Assembly: GCA_028288085.1 (NCBI GenBank)
Contig: JAQBOK010000381.1
Coordinates: 1 to 64,000, forward strand
From: Mucilaginibacter sp.
Lineage (GTDB): Bacteria > Bacteroidota > Bacteroidia > Sphingobacteriales > Sphingobacteriaceae
DNA: 64,000 bases
Reading direction: 5' to 3'
Of the stretch, positions 49,194 through 60,725 are shown piece after piece (position 1 is the stretch's first letter; every line of letters starts with the position of its first letter). Position numbers and translations under genes: made by a program. The notes beneath the pieces are model-generated. The model was not told the origin of the DNA and made no database searches. It worked only from the letters and a program-made list of their open reading frames with translations.

Positions 49194-52100
49194 TTGATGA
49201 GTTATACCCCTGGCTTAATAAGTGTACTTAAGCGTTTAATTGTAGTAGCACTTTTAAGTGTGCCATTACTCACTTTTTCTCAAAATCAGAGCCTTAAATT
49301 CGATCATTTTGGTACACGTGAAGGATTATCACAGATAAATGTAAACTCTATAATTCAGGATAGTCGCGGCTTTATGTGGATAGGGACCCGAAACGGCCTG
49401 AACAGATATGATGGTTATACCTTCACCACCTATCGTTATGATCCTAAAAACGATAACAGTATAAGCAACAATATGATCACCGACCTTATCGAAGATCGTG
49501 ATGGTAATATCTGGATCGCTACACAAAGCGGACTAAACAGGTATGAAAGAAATACCGGCACCTTTACGCGGTACCTGCATGATAAGGTTAACACTAATAG
49601 TATTTCAACTAATATCATCAACCGGCTGGCGTTTGATCAGAATGGCGTCTTATGGATAGCTACTCAAAACGGCGGCCTGGATTGTTATGACATTAAAGCA
49701 AAGATATTCCGGCATCATTTACATTCAGCATCTGATGCTAATAGTATAGCCGATAACAATGTGCGCACCGTATTTTCAGATTCGCAGCACAATCTTTGGA
49801 TCGGCACCTCATCAGGTGGGGTAAATCTTTACAACAAACAGAATAACACATTTTTGAATTTTCCGCATAAAGACTTATCTGCCAAGGATATAACAGGAAG
49901 CAATGTGATTTGTATTATTGAAAATAATAAGGACCAATTATGGATCGGTACACAGGAAGACGGGCTTTATTTATTTGACAAAAACAATAAATCATTCAAA
50001 CAATTTAAACACGACGACAATTCGGCCAACAGTATTTCAAGTAACACGATCTATAGCTTGAAAAAGGATGAAACAGGGAATTTATGGATAGGCACCGAGA
50101 ACGGCGGCCTTTCTGTACTTGATGCAAAAACAAACAAGTTTTACAATTTCCATCACGACGAAGTAGACGATAACAGTATTAATGGTAATTCAATTTACGC
50201 GATATGCCAGGACAGGTTGGGCAATATGTGGTTGGGGGCATTCAGCGGAGGTATAAATCTTTTTAAGAAAACCACGGCAAGTTTCACGTTATACCGGCAT
50301 AATTCTTCTCCAAGCAGTTTGTCTAATAATTTCGTGCTATCTCTTTTTGAAGACAGGGAAAAGGATATTTGGGTTGGAACCGATGGCGGTGGTTTAAATA
50401 AATTCGACCCGGATAATGGGACATTTACAAACTATAAACAGCAGCCCGGGGTTAAAAATGGCCTGGCAGGTAATTATGTATTGGTGGTTAACCAGGATGA
50501 TGATGGTGATATATGGATAGGTACATGGGGTAACGGTATCAGCGTACTGAATCTCAAAACTAAAAAGTTTAGCTATTTTAGTAAAGACCCTGCCAATCCA
50601 AATAGTTTAAGTGGTAATAATGTGTATAATATTATACATACCAGGGACAAAAAAGCATGGATCAGTGTATTTGGTGGCGGCCTGAATAGCTATGATAAAA
50701 AGACGAATATTTTTAAAAATTTCAAATTTGATGTTAATGATCCCAAAGGTATAGCCAGCAATTACATTTATTCGTTATTAGAGGATAAGAAGGGAAACTT
50801 ATGGTTGGGTACGTCTGATGCCGGCCTTGATCTGTTAGACCGTAAAACAAACACTTTTACGCACTTTCAGCACGACGAAAACAAAAATAGTCTGAGTAAT
50901 AATGGGGTAACGGATATTTTTGAAGATAGTAAGGGGAATTTGTGGTTGTGTACCCTTTCCGGACTGGATCTGTTTAACCCCGAAACAAAACACTTTACCT
51001 CATTCAGCAAAAAGGATGGCTTACCAAGTGATATAACTTATGCCGTAAAAGAAGATGATTACGGTAAATTATGGATCAGTACAAACGGCGGTTTATCAGT
51101 ATATGATCCGTTTACTAAAACGTTTAAAAATTATACTACAGAAGATGGCGTGCAGGGAGATGAATTTAAGCCGCACTCGGCATTAAAAACCGGCGATGGG
51201 AAATTATATTTCGGAGGTATAAACGGGTTTAATGCTTTTTATTCCGATCAGATATTAAATCCTATTGCATTTTCACCTTTGGTGATCACCTCATTTCAGG
51301 TATTTAATAAACCTCTTGCCATCGCAAAAAACGGCAATGATCCTTCGCCCCTAAAACAAGATATTTCAGATACCCGGACCATTAGCTTATCTCACAAGCA
51401 ATCGGTTATTTCATTAGAATACGCCGCACTGGATTTTGGATCAGCCGATAAAAAACAATACGCATATAAACTGGATAATTTTGATTCGGAATGGAACTAT
51501 GTTGGAACAAGAAATACGGCTTCTTACACAAATCTGCCTCCCGGTCAATATCTATTCAAAATAAAATACAAAAACAGCGCTGGCATTTGGTCGCCGGTTA
51601 AAGATAGTTTGCAGATCAACATTGTTCCGCCATTTTGGTTAACCTGGTGGTTTAAGTTGTTTGTGTTGATATTTATTGTTGGTGCCATCTATAGCATATT
51701 TAAGTACAGGCTAAAAACTATTAAACTCAGGCAGTTTGAGCTTGAAAAACAAGTTGATGAGCGTACGGAGCTTTTGGCACAAATGACGGTAGAAGAACGC
51801 AGATCGCGGGAGGAGGCTGAAAGAGCACGTGAAGATGCAGAGCAGGCTAATAAAGCGAAGAGTATATTCCTGGCTACGATGAGCCACGAGATACGCACAC
51901 CTATGAACGGTGTGATAGGTATGGCTACTTTGTTATCAAGTACGCAGCTTACACAGGAACAGGAAGAATATACCGAGACCATTAAAAACTGTGGTGATGC
52001 TTTATTGACAGTGATCAATGATATTCTTGATTTCTCAAAAATTGAGTCGGGAAATATGGAACTGGATGAACAGGATTTTGACTTAAGGGACTGTGTGGAA

Positions 52101-53405
52101 GGAGTATTGGATGTGTTTGCCGAGAGCGCAGCCCGTCTTAACCTCGACTTGGTTTACCAGATAGAACATAATGTGCCCACTCAGATAATAGGCGATAGCT
52201 TAAGATTAAGACAGATACTGATTAACCTCGTGGGCAATGCTGTGAAATTTACGAGTAAAGGCGAAATATTTATTGGAGTAAAAGTTGTAAGCGATAAAAA
52301 TAATGACCTTGAACTTTCATTTAGCGTACGCGATACTGGCATCGGCATCCCTGCAGATAAGATAAATAAGCTGTTTAAGGCATTTTCGCAGGTTGATTCA
52401 AGTACGACGAGGAAATATGGTGGCACTGGCTTGGGCCTGGCCATTAGCGAAAAATTGATCCAGCTAATGGGCGGCAAAATATGTGTAGAAAGTGAACCCG
52501 GAAAGGGCACCACTTTTCAATTCAATATCAAGTCCCAAGCCGGATCGAAAGCTGCCCGTACTTATGTGCATCTTAATGTATCTGATATAGAAAATAAACA
52601 TGTATTGGTAGTTGATGATAATTTTACCAATCGCAGCATAATGGCTGCACAGTTGATACAATGGAAATTTATTCCGTTACTGGCTGAGTCAGGGCAGCAA
52701 GCACTTGAAATATTATCAGGAAAACAAAAAATTGACCTGGTGATATCTGATATGAATATGCCCGAAATGGATGGAATACTGCTGGCAAAAAGCATAAAGG
52801 AAATACATCCAGAAATGCGTATCATCTTATTAAGTTCGGTAGGCAATGAGCAAAGCAGGCATGAAGCGTACTTATTTAATGTGGTGTTAACCAAGCCAAC
52901 TAAGCATCATGTATTATACAAGCATATGGTAGATCAGTTAAAAAACATTACCGAACTTAAAGAACCACAAAAAGCTAAAACACAATTTTCGGTTGATTTT
53001 GCCAAGCAATATCCCATGGAGATATTGATAGCAGAAGATAATTACGTAAATCAAAAATTGACGGTACATATACTCAGTAAAATGGGTTATAAGCCTGAGA
53101 TTGCAGGAAATGGGCATGAGGTTTTAGATGCGGTAGCGAAAAAGAAGTATGATATAATTCTGATGGATATTCAGATGCCCGAAATGGACGGACTGGAAGC
53201 TACGCAATTTATACGCCAGCATATGCTGGAACAACCGGTTATTGTTGCTATGACCGCAAATGCGATGCCTGAAGATCGCGAAATATGTATTAAGGCGGGG
53301 ATGGATGATTACTTAAGCAAGCCCATGAAACTGACCGAGATCATAACAGTTCTTGAAAAATGGAGTAAGCCAACTAAACAACCTGTTTTAAATATCATTC
53401 CTTGA
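49194..53405 (+). CDS. HTCS-like hybrid histidine kinase: Reg_prop propellers, Y_Y_Y, HisKA, HATPase, two REC domains, no HTH
   Basis: 13 to 14 xxDxxGxLWIGTxxGLxxYD repeats; [40 protein letters not shown]1 [17 protein letters not shown]2 [14 protein letters not shown]...KPMK; ends ...[18 protein letters not shown]. Confidence 0.93.
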   Translation: MMSYTPGLISVLKRLIVVALLSVPLLTFSQNQSLKFDHFGTREGLSQINVNSIIQDSRGFMWIGTRNGLNRYDGYTFTTYRYDPKNDNSISNNMITDLIEDRDGNIWIATQSGLNRYERNTGTFTRYLHDKVNTNSISTNIINRLAFDQNGVLWIATQNGGLDCYDIKAKIFRHHLHSASDANSIADNNVRTVFSDSQHNLWIGTSSGGVNLYNKQNNTFLNFPHKDLSAKDITGSNVICIIENNKDQLWIGTQEDGLYLFDKNNKSFKQFKHDDNSANSISSNTIYSLKKDETGNLWIGTENGGLSVLDAKTNKFYNFHHDEVDDNSINGNSIYAICQDRLGNMWLGAFSGGINLFKKTTASFTLYRHNSSPSSLSNNFVLSLFEDREKDIWVGTDGGGLNKFDPDNGTFTNYKQQPGVKNGLAGNYVLVVNQDDDGDIWIGTWGNGISVLNLKTKKFSYFSKDPANPNSLSGNNVYNIIHTRDKKAWISVFGGGLNSYDKKTNIFKNFKFDVNDPKGIASNYIYSLLEDKKGNLWLGTSDAGLDLLDRKTNTFTHFQHDENKNSLSNNGVTDIFEDSKGNLWLCTLSGLDLFNPETKHFTSFSKKDGLPSDITYAVKEDDYGKLWISTNGGLSVYDPFTKTFKNYTTEDGVQGDEFKPHSALKTGDGKLYFGGINGFNAFYSDQILNPIAFSPLVITSFQVFNKPLAIAKNGNDPSPLKQDISDTRTISLSHKQSVISLEYAALDFGSADKKQYAYKLDNFDSEWNYVGTRNTASYTNLPPGQYLFKIKYKNSAGIWSPVKDSLQINIVPPFWLTWWFKLFVLIFIVGAIYSIFKYRLKTIKLRQFELEKQVDERTELLAQMTVEERRSREEAERAREDAEQANKAKSIFLATMSHEIRTPMNGVIGMATLLSSTQLTQEQEEYTETIKNCGDALLTVINDILDFSKIESGNMELDEQDFDLRDCVEGVLDVFAESAARLNLDLVYQIEHNVPTQIIGDSLRLRQILINLVGNAVKFTSKGEIFIGVKVVSDKNNDLELSFSVRDTGIGIPADKINKLFKAFSQVDSSTTRKYGGTGLGLAISEKLIQLMGGKICVESEPGKGTTFQFNIKSQAGSKAARTYVHLNVSDIENKHVLVVDDNFTNRSIMAAQLIQWKFIPLLAESGQQALEILSGKQKIDLVISDMNMPEMDGILLAKSIKEIHPEMRIILLSSVGNEQSRHEAYLFNVVLTKPTKHHVLYKHMVDQLKNITELKEPQKAKTQFSVDFAKQYPMEILIAEDNYVNQKLTVHILSKMGYKPEIAGNGHEVLDAVAKKKYDIILMDIQMPEMDGLEATQFIRQHMLEQPVIVAMTANAMPEDREICIKAGMDDYLSKPMKLTEIITVLEKWSKPTKQPVLNIIP

Positions 53406-53580
53406 TAGTTGCAAAACTTAACGTTACGTTAAGTTTTATTTTCTTTTGCCTTAACTTTTGCATTTAGTTAGTTTGCCTGCGAATTTAGAGTTCCCATACT
53501 CTTTCAGCCACTATTTTTCAATTATATTTGTTGCGCTTGCCCCTGGCAAGTCATTGTTTTTTAACCAAATTCACTAATCC

Positions 53581-56052
53581 ATGAGAAAGATTTTTTTGGT
53601 GCCATGCCTGTTATTTCTATATAGTTCTATTTATGCCCAGTTGCAAAAAGCGCCGGCATATCCTCTTATCACACACAATACCTATTTAAGTATTTGGTCT
53701 TTTGGTGATACTTTAAACTCGTCAATAACAAAACACTGGACCGGAAAAGATCAATCTTTACTCGGTTTTATAAAAGTTGACGGCGATACCTACCGTTTTA
53801 TGGGAAAGGAACCAAAAGCGTACAAAACAATTTTACCCGCTGCGGATGAGAACGCCTGGCAATGTAAATATACCGAAACCGAACCAGCCAATGGATGGGC
53901 TATTCAACAGTATAACGATAATAACTGGAAAACAGGGGAAGCACCTTTTACAGATGATAAAACTGGAGCCAAAACATTATGGACAAGCAAAAATATTTGG
54001 ATAAGACGAACTTTTAATCTTGATAATATCAATATAGACAAGCTTTTGCTAAAGCTTTATCATGATGATAACGTGGAAGTTTACCTGAACGGGCAAAAGA
54101 TATTTACCAATATAGGCTGGACAAGTGATTTTGAACTGATACCACTTAAAGATGATATTAAAAATAAACTGAAAAAAGGAGACAATATACTGGCTATACA
54201 TTGTGCTAATACAGCAGGTGCTGCATGGCTTGATGTTGGCTTGCTTGATGAAGTAAAGCAGAAACCCAATACTACACAATTGGCGAAGCAAACCAGTGTA
54301 GAGGTAACAGCAACACAAACCAACTACAAATTCAGGTGTGGCAAAGCCGATTTGCTGGTAACTTTTACTTCTCCGCTATTACTTACCGATATGGATGTTT
54401 TTACCAGGCCGGTATCATATATTACATATAAAGTGCGTTCAAATGATGCCAAGCACCATAATGTAAAAGTATATTTCGGTGCTTCTACAGATATAGCTGT
54501 AAACAAACCTTTACAGGAGGTGGCTGCAGAAATGTACATCAACAATAAATTGTCTATTTTAAGGGCAGGTACTATTGAACAGCCAGTGTTGAAGAAAAAA
54601 GGTGATGACCTGCGGATAGACTGGGGATACATGCAAGTGGCAGTGCCTAAAACGGCCAATGCCATACAATATATTACCCGTGGCAAGCAAATGGGCAATC
54701 CATTTTCAGCCGGTGCAGGTACCATGGCGCCAATTACTCCTTTAGATACGATAAAAGGCCGCGAATTGTCCTTAAATACCATACTGTCTTTTGGACAAGT
54801 GGGGAAATCATTTGTAGAGCAGTTTGTAGAAATAGGGTATGATGATCTATTCCCTGTTGAGTTTTTTGATATACAATTAAAGCCCTGGTGGAAAGCCGAT
54901 GGAACTAAAACCATTGAAAAGGAACTGAATAAGGCGGCAACTGATTATAGTACAGTGATTAAAAAGTGCGACGCGTTTAACAAGTTGATGTACCGGGACG
55001 CAGTGAGGGCAGGAGGCGAGCACTATGCTAAATTATGTGTGCTGGCTTATCGGCAAAGCATAGCTGCACATGTGTTGGTTAAAAGCCCACATGGTGATAT
55101 CCTGTTTTTATCAAAAGAGAATTTCAGTAATGGATCGATCAATACCGTTGACGTAACTTATCCTTCGGCCCCATTGTACCTGTTATATAATCCGAAGTTT
55201 ATGGAGGGAATGCTAAACGGAATATTTACCTACAGCGAAAGCGGGAAATGGAAAAAGGGCTTTGCCGCACATGATCTGGGTACTTACCCCATTGCCAATG
55301 GGCAAACCTATGGTGAAGATATGCCGGTAGAAGAATCAGGTAACATGATTATACTAACGGCCGCAATTGCCAAAGCTGAAGGAAATGCTGATTATGCCAA
55401 AAAGCATTGGGAAACATTGACTACCTGGGCCAACTATTTGGTTAAAGCTGGTTTTGATCCGGCCAACCAGTTATGTACAGATGATTTTGCCGGGCACCTG
55501 GCTCATAACGCCAATCTTTCTATAAAAGCGATTGTTGGAATTGCCAGCTATGCCAAATTAGCTGAGCAATTGGGCGAAAAAGAAGTTGCCGTGAGATACA
55601 GGAATATAGCAATCGGAATGGCTAATAAATGGATAAAAATTGCTGATGCCGGTAACCATTATTCCCTGGTTTTTGGTGACAAAAATACCTGGAGTCAGAA
55701 ATATAATTTAGTTTGGGATAAAGTGCTTGGATTGCATTTATTTCCACAGCAGGTTTATAACAAAGAGGTTACGTACTATCTCACCAAACAAAAAAAATTC
55801 GGTTTACCTTTGGATAGTCGTAAAACCTATACAAAATCCGATTGGATAATGTGGACGGCCGCATTAACAAACAATATGCAGAATTTTAAAGCCCTTACAG
55901 ACCCGGTTTATAAATATGCAACCGAAACACCCACCAGAGTGCCTTTGAGTGACTGGCACGAAACAACCGATGGGAAAATGGTTGGTTTCCAGGCAAGAAG
56001 TGTGGTGGGAGGATATTTTATGAAAATGCTCGAAACTAAGTGGGCGAAATGA
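53581..56052 (+). CDS. Glutaminase family protein (DUF4965/DUF5127/DUF1793 type), secreted
   Basis: PAYPLITHNTYLSIWSFGDTLNSSITKHWTGKDQSLLGFIKVDG; FAAHDLGTYPIANGQ; ADYAKKHWETLTTWANYLVKAGFDPANQLCTDDFAGHLAHNANLS. Confidence 0.93.
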   Translation: MRKIFLVPCLLFLYSSIYAQLQKAPAYPLITHNTYLSIWSFGDTLNSSITKHWTGKDQSLLGFIKVDGDTYRFMGKEPKAYKTILPAADENAWQCKYTETEPANGWAIQQYNDNNWKTGEAPFTDDKTGAKTLWTSKNIWIRRTFNLDNINIDKLLLKLYHDDNVEVYLNGQKIFTNIGWTSDFELIPLKDDIKNKLKKGDNILAIHCANTAGAAWLDVGLLDEVKQKPNTTQLAKQTSVEVTATQTNYKFRCGKADLLVTFTSPLLLTDMDVFTRPVSYITYKVRSNDAKHHNVKVYFGASTDIAVNKPLQEVAAEMYINNKLSILRAGTIEQPVLKKKGDDLRIDWGYMQVAVPKTANAIQYITRGKQMGNPFSAGAGTMAPITPLDTIKGRELSLNTILSFGQVGKSFVEQFVEIGYDDLFPVEFFDIQLKPWWKADGTKTIEKELNKAATDYSTVIKKCDAFNKLMYRDAVRAGGEHYAKLCVLAYRQSIAAHVLVKSPHGDILFLSKENFSNGSINTVDVTYPSAPLYLLYNPKFMEGMLNGIFTYSESGKWKKGFAAHDLGTYPIANGQTYGEDMPVEESGNMIILTAAIAKAEGNADYAKKHWETLTTWANYLVKAGFDPANQLCTDDFAGHLAHNANLSIKAIVGIASYAKLAEQLGEKEVAVRYRNIAIGMANKWIKIADAGNHYSLVFGDKNTWSQKYNLVWDKVLGLHLFPQQVYNKEVTYYLTKQKKFGLPLDSRKTYTKSDWIMWTAALTNNMQNFKALTDPVYKYATETPTRVPLSDWHETTDGKMVGFQARSVVGGYFMKMLETKWAK

Positions 56053-56069
56053 TATTAACTATAAAAACT

Positions 56070-56855
56070 ATGAAAAACCTCAATTTCTTAAGAGCACTAT
56101 CAATAATGGTGTTACTGTGCTCAAGTATGTTTGCCGGAGCTGCAACTGCACCCAAGTATTATTACCAGATAAAAATTTATCACCTGAAAACTAAGGGGCA
56201 GGAAGACAAGTTAGATAATTATTTAAAAGATGCCTATTTACCTGCTTTGCATAAAGCAGGCATAAAAAATATTGGTGTATTTAAACCGGTTGAACAGGAT
56301 ACTGCTGATAAACGAGTATATGTTTTAATTCCATTTAAAACCTGGGAGCAATTGGAAAATACTGACTCGAAGCTATTGACCGACCAGGAATTTACTGCAG
56401 CCGGAAAAGATTACATTGATGCTGAATATAACAATGTGCCATACAGTCGTATTGAAACTATTATATTAAAAGCATTTCCAAAAATGCTTTCGCCGGAAGT
56501 TCCAAAACTAACCAGCAATAAATCAGAACGCGTTTACGAATTGCGTAGCTATGAAGGCCCTACCGAAAAATATTACATCAACAAAGTGCATATGTTTAAT
56601 GATGGTAATGAAGTGGCTTTGTTTAAGCGGCTTAATTTTAACGCGGTATTTTATGCGGAAGTGATAGCAGGTAGCCACATGCCTAATTTAATGTATATGA
56701 CCACCTTTGAAAACAAACAGGACCGGGAAAAGCATTGGGCTACTTTTTCTAATGATCCGGAGTGGAAAACGCTGGTAGCAAAACCAGAATATCAGCATAA
56801 TGTATCCAAAGCGGATATACTTTTTCTACATCCCACAGAATATTCCGACTTTTAA
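56070..56855 (+). CDS. NIPSNAP family protein, secreted
   Basis: Two NIPSNAP-like halves (YYQIKIYHLKTKGQEDKLDNYL and VYELRSYEGPTEKYYINKVHMFNDGNEVALFKRLNFNAVFYAEVIAGSHMPNLMYMTTF). Start at 56070 gives a signal peptide. Confidence 0.85.
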   Translation: MKNLNFLRALSIMVLLCSSMFAGAATAPKYYYQIKIYHLKTKGQEDKLDNYLKDAYLPALHKAGIKNIGVFKPVEQDTADKRVYVLIPFKTWEQLENTDSKLLTDQEFTAAGKDYIDAEYNNVPYSRIETIILKAFPKMLSPEVPKLTSNKSERVYELRSYEGPTEKYYINKVHMFNDGNEVALFKRLNFNAVFYAEVIAGSHMPNLMYMTTFENKQDREKHWATFSNDPEWKTLVAKPEYQHNVSKADILFLHPTEYSDF

Positions 56856-56885
56856 GGAAGGGAAAATTTAAGGGGCCAATACCAA

Positions 56886-58337
56886 ATGAAGCTGAAAAAA
56901 TGCGAGTACGATGCGGTAGTGGTTGGCTCGGGGCCTAACGGACTGGCAGCTGCAATATTGTTACAGCAAAACGGGCTTTCGGTTTTATTGATCGAGGGTA
57001 AGGAAACCATTGGTGGTGGCTTGCGGTCAGCAGAACTTACTTTGCCGGGCTACCTGCATGATATTTGTTCGGCAATCCATCCGTTGGCAGTCGCATCACC
57101 GTATTTTGAGACTCTTCCGCTTGCTGCGCATGGTTTAGAATATCTTTATCCCGAAATAGCTGCAGCACATCCTTTTGACGGCGGTTCTGCAGCTGTATTG
57201 AAACATTCTGTGGACGAAACGGCAGCGTTGCTTGGCGTCGATCAGCAAGCTTACAAGAATTTACTGCATCCAATAGTTAATGATTGGCCATCAATTGCCC
57301 CGGATATTTTGGGACCGCTACACTTTCCAAAACACCCATTGTTAATGGCCAGGTTTGGACTGGCGGCTCTACGGTCTGCTGTTTCTGTAGCCGGGCGTTT
57401 TAAAACTGACGAGGCTAAGGGATTGTTCGCCGGCATGGCGGCACATGCTATGCAGCCACTTACTGGTTTAAGTACTGCAGCCATCGCCCTAGTATTAATG
57501 ACAGCAGGGCATTTAAAAGGCTGGCCGGTTCCGAAAGGAGGGTCTAAACAAATTTCAAACGCCCTGGCTTCCTATTTTATTTCACTTGGCGGAAAGATAG
57601 AAACCAATACTTATATCAAATCACTTGATCAATTACCTTCGTCAAACGTGGTGCTATTTGATGTTACTCCAAAACAGCTTCTGCAAATTGCAGGGCATAA
57701 ATTTTCAAATATCTATAAGTGGCAATTACAACGTTACCGTTATGGGATGGGGGTTTTTAAGGTAGATTGGGCATTAGATGAGCCAATACCTTTTACTGCC
57801 GAAGAATGTAGAAAGGCGGGCACTGTACACATTGGTAACTCATTGGCTGAAATTACTGTCAGTGAACAGCAAACCTGGGACGGAGGCCATCCGGAGAAAC
57901 CTTTTGTTTTACTGGCACAGCCAAGCCTTTTTGACCCATCAAGAGCACCCGAAGGGAAATACACAGCGTGGGCTTATTGCCATGTGCCCAATGGCTCAAC
58001 CGTAGACATGACCGGGGCGATTGAAAAACAAGTGGAGCGTTTTGCACCCGGTTTCAGAGACGTGATACTGGCAAAGCATGTGATGAATACTGCTCAAATT
58101 GAAGAATACAACCCTAACTATATTGGTGGCGACATTAACGGAGGTGTTATCGATCTGAGGCAATTATTTACAAGGCCGGCATTACGATGGTCGCCTTATA
58201 AGACATCTGCAAGGGGTATGTATATCTGTTCATCATCCACGCCACCTGGCGGCGGGGTACACGGTATGTGTGGTTATCATGCCGCTAAACGCGCACTGAA
58301 AGATGCGTTCTCGATAAGTGTTAAATCTTTGCATTAA
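56886..58337 (+). CDS. NAD(P)/FAD-dependent oxidoreductase (phytoene desaturase-like)
   Basis: YDAVVVGSGPNGLAAAILLQQNGLSVLLIEGKETIGGGLRS; GMYICSSSTPPGGGVHGMCGYHAAKRAL. Confidence 0.92.
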   Translation: MKLKKCEYDAVVVGSGPNGLAAAILLQQNGLSVLLIEGKETIGGGLRSAELTLPGYLHDICSAIHPLAVASPYFETLPLAAHGLEYLYPEIAAAHPFDGGSAAVLKHSVDETAALLGVDQQAYKNLLHPIVNDWPSIAPDILGPLHFPKHPLLMARFGLAALRSAVSVAGRFKTDEAKGLFAGMAAHAMQPLTGLSTAAIALVLMTAGHLKGWPVPKGGSKQISNALASYFISLGGKIETNTYIKSLDQLPSSNVVLFDVTPKQLLQIAGHKFSNIYKWQLQRYRYGMGVFKVDWALDEPIPFTAEECRKAGTVHIGNSLAEITVSEQQTWDGGHPEKPFVLLAQPSLFDPSRAPEGKYTAWAYCHVPNGSTVDMTGAIEKQVERFAPGFRDVILAKHVMNTAQIEEYNPNYIGGDINGGVIDLRQLFTRPALRWSPYKTSARGMYICSSSTPPGGGVHGMCGYHAAKRALKDAFSISVKSLH

Positions 58338-58359
58338 TTTATACTATATCTTTGGCGAG

Positions 58360-58727
58360 ATGAAAGAACTTCCTGTTGTTTTAAGTTTTCTCTTTTTGCC
58401 TTTTTTGATTTCTGCACAGAATAATTGTAACAATTTACCCTTAGTTTTTAATAGCCCTTCCAAAGCTATTAAAAATGGTCAGATACGCGAGGTTCAGTTA
58501 TGTCGATTATGTAAAAACCTCTCCCGGTTCATTAGTGAAAAGCGCAAATTATTTTAGTTGTGATGGGAAATTTGAATTTTTAATTTTTAATTATTTGGTA
58601 TAATAACAAGGAGTATATTCATAAAAATATCCCTGTTCAAATTTGGCAGCAACTTAAAAAGGCAAACTCTTTGAGTCAATATTACGATCGATATATAAAG
58701 GATAATTATAAAATAAATTTGAGATAA
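58360..58727 (+). pseudogene. Decayed KTSC domain protein gene
   Basis: Frame 1 MKELPVVLSFLFLPFLISAQNNCNNLPLVFNSPSKAIK, frame 2 VRYARFSYVDYVKTSPGSLVKSANYFSCDGKFEFLIFNYLV**, frame 3 NKEYIHKNIPVQIWQQLKKANSLSQYYDRYIKDNYKINLR*. Together these reconstruct a signal peptide plus KTSC. Confidence 0.75.
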
Positions 58728-58770
58728 GTTTATTTGTGATTATTTAAATACATTACAGTTATCCGGATGT

Positions 58771-60531
58771 TTATTTTACCTCCATCACCTTACTCCTTTT
58801 TGATATCCCATTTTCATTAAATGATTCTATCTGGAAATAATACGGCAACGATTTATCCATACCATTAAAAAAATATTCGTTTTTGCCGTACACCATAATG
58901 TTGTTGTATAACTTGTCCGGTGCTATGCCCACGTAAATGGTATAGCCAATCGCATTATCAACAGGCTGCCACCTTAACCAGGAGTTTCTGCGCTCGCTGT
59001 TGCCTCGAAGTATGATCATATCTTTTACCATATCTGGTTGCGCACCCGCTCCCTTGCCAAAAATCCTAAACCCGGATAACGCGAACTTGCCTGTTGGCAT
59101 GTGGATATTAGTGATTTTTAAATAACGTGCCTTTGCAGGCGATTTGAGTTCGATATAATCATGCGGAACATCTGTTTTGTTGTGACTCTTATCCACCAAT
59201 ACTTTCCAGTTTTTGCCATCTAATGAAGAGTAGATAATATATTGCGTATAAACACCCAGTGATTTACCTAGAAACCCCGCATCCTGATCGGCATAATTTA
59301 TTTGTATGGCTTTTACTGTGCTTACCTGGCCGAGGTCGGTTTTAAACCATTCGCCTTTATTGGCTGTTTTTGCACTCCAATAGGTTTTAATATCCTCATC
59401 AACCGCATTATTTGGTTCGTACCCTCCCAGGGTTGATGACACCTGCACTGGCTTGTTATAATTTAATATCATCCAGCCCGTAAAATTACTTTTTAGGTGA
59501 TCTTCCTTTCCTTCGGGCAAATATTGCGGATAATCGCCATAAGCGGTGTTGCAATACAGTACACCATCATTATCAAAGCCTGCAGGCCAAAAACCGATAC
59601 GGCGCTCGAAGTTATTCTTTACATTTACCACGATGGTAGATATGTGCCAATAGTTGCCAAATTTATCGGCCCAGGTAGCTCCATGTCCGGCCCCCCTTGC
59701 AAAGCCGCCCGGTTTGTATGAAAATGGGTTATGCTTTTGATAGGTAAACGGCCCGAGTGGTTTATCACCTATAAAAACACCATCAGCATAACCTCTGCCT
59801 TCAGTGCCCGAACCACCAAATTGCAGGTAGTATTTGCCGTTATGTTTGTTCATCCACGAGCCTTCCATAAACCCTGTCAGGAATACATTGTCGTTATTCT
59901 CTCCAAAACGCTCCCATCCATGTTCTTCCCAATCTAATCTTACAGTTTCTTTTTTGGGACCGATGGGTTCAAATGTTTTGCGGTCTATTTCTTGCCCGTA
60001 AAGCGGCAGGGTATTGCTTGAGCCATGATAGATGTAAACTTTTCCATCATCGTCTGCAAACATGCCCGGATCCCAGGCACCTACCTGGAAATAATCTTTG
60101 GCTGGTTTCCATTCGTTTTTAGTTGGATTGGTACTCATCCATAACGTAAAATCTTTATTGTAAGTGGAGCCTATTACCAGTAGGGTATCACCCAAAACCA
60201 AAGTGGCCGGGGCACATAGCTCGTCGCCCTGGTTCTCATTGTAAGGTCTTAAAAACCTGCGCGAAACAAATTTCCAGTTCAGCATATCATCGCTGTACCA
60301 ATAACCAAATTGATTGGTAGAGAAAAGATAATACTTGCCTTTAAACAGAGTAACAGTAGGATCTGCAGTGGCCCGGTGCTTTCCCCATTTAGAAAAATCC
60401 TTAAAGGGAGTGTAGCCATAATCAAGATTAAGAGGATTGCAATAAGTAAGGCGTTTTTGTTGTTGTGCCTGAACTTGAATTGATAAACAAAATATGATTA
60501 TAAAGAAAAATACATTGATTAGTCTTTTCAT
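58771..60531 (-). CDS. Glycoside hydrolase family 43-like protein with F5/8C (discoidin) and Fn3-like C-terminal domains
   Basis: RATADPTVTLFKGKYYLFSTNQFGYWYSDDMLNWKFV; WDPGMFADDDGKVYIYHGSSN; GGYEPNNAVDEDIKTYWSAKTANKGEWFKTDLGQVSTVKAIQINYAD. Confidence 0.9.
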   Translation of the reverse strand: MKRLINVFFFIIIFCLSIQVQAQQQKRLTYCNPLNLDYGYTPFKDFSKWGKHRATADPTVTLFKGKYYLFSTNQFGYWYSDDMLNWKFVSRRFLRPYNENQGDELCAPATLVLGDTLLVIGSTYNKDFTLWMSTNPTKNEWKPAKDYFQVGAWDPGMFADDDGKVYIYHGSSNTLPLYGQEIDRKTFEPIGPKKETVRLDWEEHGWERFGENNDNVFLTGFMEGSWMNKHNGKYYLQFGGSGTEGRGYADGVFIGDKPLGPFTYQKHNPFSYKPGGFARGAGHGATWADKFGNYWHISTIVVNVKNNFERRIGFWPAGFDNDGVLYCNTAYGDYPQYLPEGKEDHLKSNFTGWMILNYNKPVQVSSTLGGYEPNNAVDEDIKTYWSAKTANKGEWFKTDLGQVSTVKAIQINYADQDAGFLGKSLGVYTQYIIYSSLDGKNWKVLVDKSHNKTDVPHDYIELKSPAKARYLKITNIHMPTGKFALSGFRIFGKGAGAQPDMVKDMIILRGNSERRNSWLRWQPVDNAIGYTIYVGIAPDKLYNNIMVYGKNEYFFNGMDKSLPYYFQIESFNENGISKRSKVMEVK

Positions 60532-60725
60532 GAGAGATACAGATTGGTCTGTTTACAATCGTAAACAACACCGCTAATATAAATGGTTTGCAATAAATGT
60601 CCCAAAATCAAAATATCTGTCCGATATCGATCACTTTTTCAAAAAAATAAATTAATAAATAATTGATATTCAATTATTTAAGTTTGGTATGTCGCTTGCA
60701 AAGTATTTACTCAAAAATGCCTTAT

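Noticed and set aside
58318-58557. 79-aa ORF as a genuine small gene
   Set aside because: It overlaps the preceding CDS and the sequence continues as KTSC in other frames; better explained as a pseudogene starting at 58360.
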